A DNA stretch of 64,000 nucleotides from Alkalispirochaeta americana (GTDB lineage Bacteria > Spirochaetota > Spirochaetia > DSM-27196 > Alkalispirochaetaceae). Under the pieces are notes generated by a model. That model ran no database searches, was not told the origin of the DNA, and saw only the letters and a list, made by a program, of their open reading frames with translations. Positions 61,258 to 64,000 of the stretch are shown one piece after another (position 1 is the stretch's first letter; every line of letters starts with the position of its first letter). The position numbers were made by a program, and so were the translations under genes. The stretch lies in assembly GCF_900156105.1 (NCBI RefSeq), contig NZ_FTMS01000010.1, forward strand, positions 1 through 64,000, written 5' to 3'.

Positions 61258-61286
61258 ACGCTATGTCTTTCTTCGAGGTTTGTCAA
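61258..61286 (-). promoter_or_regulatory. Promoter of the Hsp70-like/transglycosylase operon
   Basis: Reverse strand consensus TTGACA (61286-61281), 17 bases, TAGCGT (61263-61258), then a 19-base stretch with the GAGGAG ribosome site before GTG. Confidence 0.6.
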
Positions 61287-61291
61287 TCTTT

Positions 61292-61326
61292 GGAGATCTC
61301 CATCGGGCTTCGGAGATCTCCATCGG
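61292..61326 (+). repeat. 15-bp direct repeat in a divergent promoter region
   Basis: ggagatctccatcgg at 61292-61306 and 61312-61326 (period 20), with a partial copy ccatcggg at 61333-61340. Each unit holds the palindrome GGAGATCTCC. It lies next to the -35 of the leftward operon within the 244-base gap between the two divergent genes. Confidence 0.9.
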
Positions 61327-61446
61327 ACTTTGCCATCGGGCTGTATCACTCCTGCGGTGGGCACTTCTCCGGGTTCGTGCCCAGGCCTGGTCGCCGTATC
61401 ACTCCCAATCTCGCCACGAGTGACCGCACCAAACCGGAACCGGTCG

Positions 61447-61476
61447 TTGACAGCGGGGGGACCCCTCACTGATAAT
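61447..61476 (+). promoter_or_regulatory. Consensus promoter reaching the TPR gene start codon
   Basis: TTGACA (61447-61452), 18 bases, GATAAT (61471-61476), six bases (GGGAAA) before ATG 61483. Confidence 0.65.
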
Positions 61477-61482
61477 GGGAAA

Positions 61483-62832
61483 ATGCCCTTGCCGGTTTTG
61501 ATCGTCCTAATGATTCTGGGTGTGCTCGGTCTCGTCCTTCTCTACTGGTACGCCTTCGGGCGATCGGATGTCGAGAAAAAACAGAGAAATCAGCCAAAGA
61601 GAGACCGCTCAACCCTCCTGAAGCAGGCCAACAAGCAACTCGCGGCAAATCCGCGGGATCACAAGGCGCTCCTTACCCTGGCGGATATTTACTTTTCCGA
61701 CCAGGCCTGGGAGAAGGCCATGAAAACCTACGGGATTCTGGTGGGGCTCTGCGCCACCAACCAGGACATCGAGGAGTGGTTTGTCACGGCTCGTTACGCC
61801 CTGGCAGCGCTCCAGCTCAAAATGCCCGAGGAGGCCTACAAATCCCTCATGGTGGCCCGCACCCTCAAGGCCGATTCCTTCGAGATCAACACCAACCTGG
61901 GGTATCTGGAACACCGGAGGGGCAATCAGGAACGGGCTGCCCAGCTTCTGAATCAGGCCCACCAGGATTCCCCTGACCACATTCCGACACGGCGCCATCT
62001 GGGGCGGGCTCTCTTCAAGCTCCACCGATACCAGGAAGCAGGGCGCCATCTGAAAACTGTCATAGACCAGGACCCGAGCGACAAGGAATCCCTGTTCTAT
62101 CTGGGGCAGATCTATTCGGAGCTGGGGCGAAGCGATCAGGCCCTGATCATCTTCACGCACCTGCGGCCGGACCCGGTACTGGGTCCCAACTCGGCCCTCT
62201 ATGCGGGGACGATCCGCCTGGCCAAACGGGAAGAGGAAAAGGCCGCCCTGGACTTTGAGCTGGGACTGCGCCACGAGAACATTCCCGAGCAGGTAGAGCT
62301 GGAACTGCGCTACCGCCTGGCCCAGGTCTATACCAGCCAGCAGGAGCTGGGTCGGGCCCTGACTCAGCTGACAGAGATAAACAAGAAAAATCCGGGCTAT
62401 AAGGACGTGGCAAGCCAGATCGCCCGCAGCAAGGAGTTGCACAGCAACAAGAACCTCCAGACCTACCTGATATCGTCCACCAGCGAGTTTTCTGCCCTTT
62501 GCCGGAGGATGGTGAACACCTTCTTCAAGAACGCCACCATCAAGATCACCGACATCGCCATGCACAAGAACGACTACGCCGATATTCTGGCCGAGGTTGA
62601 AACTGCCCGCTGGGAGGATATTATCCTCTTCCGGTTTATCCGGGGCTCCGGTCAGGTGGGGGAGCTGGTGGTGAGGGATCTCAACGCCCGCCTCAAAGAG
62701 ACTCACTCCGGGCGGGGGTTCTGCATAACAGCGGGAACCTATTCGGAATCGGCGGTACACTTCGTCGAGGCCCGCCTCATCGATCTCCTTGACAAGGATC
62801 AGCTTCTGGAAATATTCAATCGCCTGGAGTAG
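61483..62832 (+). CDS. Membrane-anchored TPR protein with Mrr-like C-terminal domain
   Basis: 449 residues. One N-terminal membrane anchor (about 3-22), then TPR repeats (about 40-320; for example KALLTLADIYFSDQAWEKAM, IPTRRHLGRALFKLHRYQEA, ESLFYLGQIYSELGRSDQAL). The last ~100 residues, with YADILAEVETARWEDIILFR and GRGFCITAGTYSESAVHFVE, resemble the Mrr/REase-like core. The usual E/Q-x-K catalytic motif is replaced by ILFRFIR, so nuclease activity is doubtful. It may be a TPR-linked nucleic-acid or protein-binding module. Divergent from the Hsp70-like gene; its last 17 bases overlap convergent rsmG. Confidence 0.75.
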   Translation: MPLPVLIVLMILGVLGLVLLYWYAFGRSDVEKKQRNQPKRDRSTLLKQANKQLAANPRDHKALLTLADIYFSDQAWEKAMKTYGILVGLCATNQDIEEWFVTARYALAALQLKMPEEAYKSLMVARTLKADSFEINTNLGYLEHRRGNQERAAQLLNQAHQDSPDHIPTRRHLGRALFKLHRYQEAGRHLKTVIDQDPSDKESLFYLGQIYSELGRSDQALIIFTHLRPDPVLGPNSALYAGTIRLAKREEEKAALDFELGLRHENIPEQVELELRYRLAQVYTSQQELGRALTQLTEINKKNPGYKDVASQIARSKELHSNKNLQTYLISSTSEFSALCRRMVNTFFKNATIKITDIAMHKNDYADILAEVETARWEDIILFRFIRGSGQVGELVVRDLNARLKETHSGRGFCITAGTYSESAVHFVEARLIDLLDKDQLLEIFNRLE

Positions 62833-63565
62833 GAGCAGAACCCGGGGAGTCGGGATCGATCCTGAAGACCAGAAGCGAGCGCTCCCGCTCAAGAAAGGGC
62901 ACATCCACGGCCAGGACCTCCTCCAGAACTGTGCCCGGGAACGCTTCTATCACCCGGGCATCCTGGTGCGCTGACTCAAGGCGCCCCTTCCAGGCTACCA
63001 CGGTTGTGCCCGCCGGGAAGACCTTTGCCAGCCCCTTGAGCGTTCCCGGCGTGGTTTGCTGATACGCCCGAAAGACCACCACCGGCGGAGGATCGCTCTG
63101 AAAGAGCGCGCGGGCCTCTCCGCAGGGACGCTCGGCGTCGGTCTGCAGCACCTCCAGCGACGAGACTCCCAGAGGTGCAAGGGCACCCTGAAGAAACCGG
63201 ACCCGCCGCTCCCGCCGCTCCACCAGACAACACCGGTCGAGATACCCCTCCAGCAAAATTGCCAGGGGTATCCCCGGAAGACCGGCGCCGGAACCCAGAT
63301 CACAGACAACCCGGGACCCCGTCCGCTCCAGTATTCTCCAGACCCGGGGGACACCGGCGGCACTATCCAGCAGGTGCCGCGTTGCCAGCACCAGTGTATC
63401 CGCGGCATCCTCCTGAGAGATGAGCCCGAAGACGGGGTTCGATCGGTAGAGATCCTCCAGATAGCGGGAAAGCTGCACCAGAGACCTCCCGGGATCATCC
63501 TGCGGAGGCAACGCCGGAATCGCGGCAAGCCCCTGGGCCAGACGTTCTTCACTGGGCGACATCAT
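62816..63565 (-). CDS. rsmG: 16S rRNA (guanine-527-N7)-methyltransferase RsmG
   Basis: 249 residues. The SAM-binding loop VVCDLGSGAGLPGIPLAILL and RHLLDSAAGVPRV are RsmG hallmarks, with CLVERRERRVRFLQGAL and VVFRAYQQTTP following. It methylates G527 of 16S rRNA. ATG 63565 overlaps the mnmG stop (ATGA), the classic gidA-gidB order. Confidence 0.92.
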   Translation of the reverse strand: MMSPSEERLAQGLAAIPALPPQDDPGRSLVQLSRYLEDLYRSNPVFGLISQEDAADTLVLATRHLLDSAAGVPRVWRILERTGSRVVCDLGSGAGLPGIPLAILLEGYLDRCCLVERRERRVRFLQGALAPLGVSSLEVLQTDAERPCGEARALFQSDPPPVVVFRAYQQTTPGTLKGLAKVFPAGTTVVAWKGRLESAHQDARVIEAFPGTVLEEVLAVDVPFLERERSLLVFRIDPDSPGSAPTPGD

Positions 63566-64000
63566 GCTGCAGAGTTCCGTTTTCGCCTAGGGTCAAGCAT
63601 GACCATCAAGACCGTGACATCGGAGTTGCGAACGCCGGGGATTCTCGAGGCCTGCCCCACGGACAGGGGCCGCACGGAGCGAAATTTTTCCCGCGCCTCG
63701 TTGGAGATCCCCTTTACCTGGGAGTAATCATAGTCGGGGGGAATTCTGAGAGACTCCAGGCGGCGGAAACGGTGAACCATTTTCTCTTCCCGCGCCACGT
63801 ACCCCTCGTACTTTACGTCCAGCTCGACCTGACGCAGCCACTCCGGGGGAATATCCCCGGGGAGATCTTCCAGAAAGGGGAGAAGCATCTCCAGGGATAC
63901 CCGGGGGTTTTTGAGGATTTGGTGAAGACTTTTGCCCTGTTGGCCCTGGAGCACCTCCAGCGAGGGCTCGTCCCGATCACGGAGAAAGCGTTGCTGCAAT
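63562..64000 (-). CDS. mnmG: tRNA uridine modification enzyme MnmG, C-terminal part
   Basis: Partial, running off the right edge; about 145 C-terminal residues. QVELDVKYEGYVAREEKMVH and PPDYDYSQVKGISNEAREKF, then RPLSVGQASRIPGVRNSDV, are diagnostic for the MnmG (GidA) C-terminal domain. With MnmE it adds the carboxymethylaminomethyl group to U34 of tRNAs. Overlaps rsmG by four bases. Confidence 0.95.
   Translation of the reverse strand, partial: LQQRFLRDRDEPSLEVLQGQQGKSLHQILKNPRVSLEMLLPFLEDLPGDIPPEWLRQVELDVKYEGYVAREEKMVHRFRRLESLRIPPDYDYSQVKGISNEAREKFRSVRPLSVGQASRIPGVRNSDVTVLMVMLDPRRKRNSAA

Overview
The window is about 64 kb of GC-rich, densely packed bacterial chromosome. Its gene content points to a free-living spirochaete, probably a salt- or alkali-adapted relative of Spirochaeta/Alkalispirochaeta. 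Supporting features are flagellar export chaperones (fliS and a FlgN-like gene), two chemoreceptors, a fused aroD-aroE gene, a bacterial XPB helicase, an RsmG/MnmG pair, an N-epsilon-acetyl-beta-lysine (compatible solute) gene pair, an eight-gene Mrp-type Na+/H+ antiporter operon and a second Na+/H+ antiporter-family permease. The genus assignment is inference. I see no tRNA, rRNA, CRISPR array, insertion sequence or prophage.

Layout. 1-8.1 kb: the 5' end of a leftward acyl-CoA carboxylase beta subunit, then a rightward catabolic block: AllH (DUF2877), FdrA/AllF, AllG (DUF1116), a cyclase-family metal hydrolase, a terminator, a family III CoA-transferase and an amidase. AllFGH is the oxamate transcarbamylase set of E. 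coli, so the block probably handles ureide/oxamate-type compounds. 8.2-15.9 kb: an LCP-family protein, a chemoreceptor, then an XdhC-like factor, a P-loop NTPase and an AzgA-type purine permease, which fit purine/molybdenum-hydroxylase metabolism. 15.9-27.2 kb is mostly leftward: ilvA, SPOR protein, coaE, polA; then a flagellar-chaperone run with a deacetylase-like protein and PhoH. 27.4-31.1 kb: XPB helicase and its partner. 31.1-32.6 kb: aroDE.

32.9-35.9 kb: rex, DRTGG, CBS/HATPase, DRTGG and PHP genes. This set normally accompanies [FeFe]-hydrogenase operons, but no hydrogenase gene is present here. 36-40.3 kb: ablB, ablA, a sirtuin and a DUF89 phosphatase. 40.4-41.2 kb: a small protein and a PTS EIIA. 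41.3-47 kb: the Mrp operon. 47-64 kb: a lipid-kinase-like gene, ychF, a Cache chemoreceptor, the antiporter, a histidine phosphatase, trpB2, ftsK, a lytic transglycosylase, an Hsp70-substrate-domain-like membrane protein, a TPR protein with an Mrr-like tail, rsmG and the end of mnmG.

The most unusual pattern is regulatory. At least eight well-separated genes (mrpE, aroDE, ablA, ychF, the histidine phosphatase, trpB2, the TPR gene and a hypothetical gene) have a sigma70-like -35/-10 pair whose -10 box ends only 6-8 bases before the start codon and lack a convincing Shine-Dalgarno sequence. This predicts leaderless mRNAs as a normal mode of expression. Other genes (chemoreceptors, fliS, phoH, the NTPase and others) have ordinary leaders and ribosome sites. 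A second theme is short in-frame tandem repeats (multiples of 3 bp) inside or beside genes.
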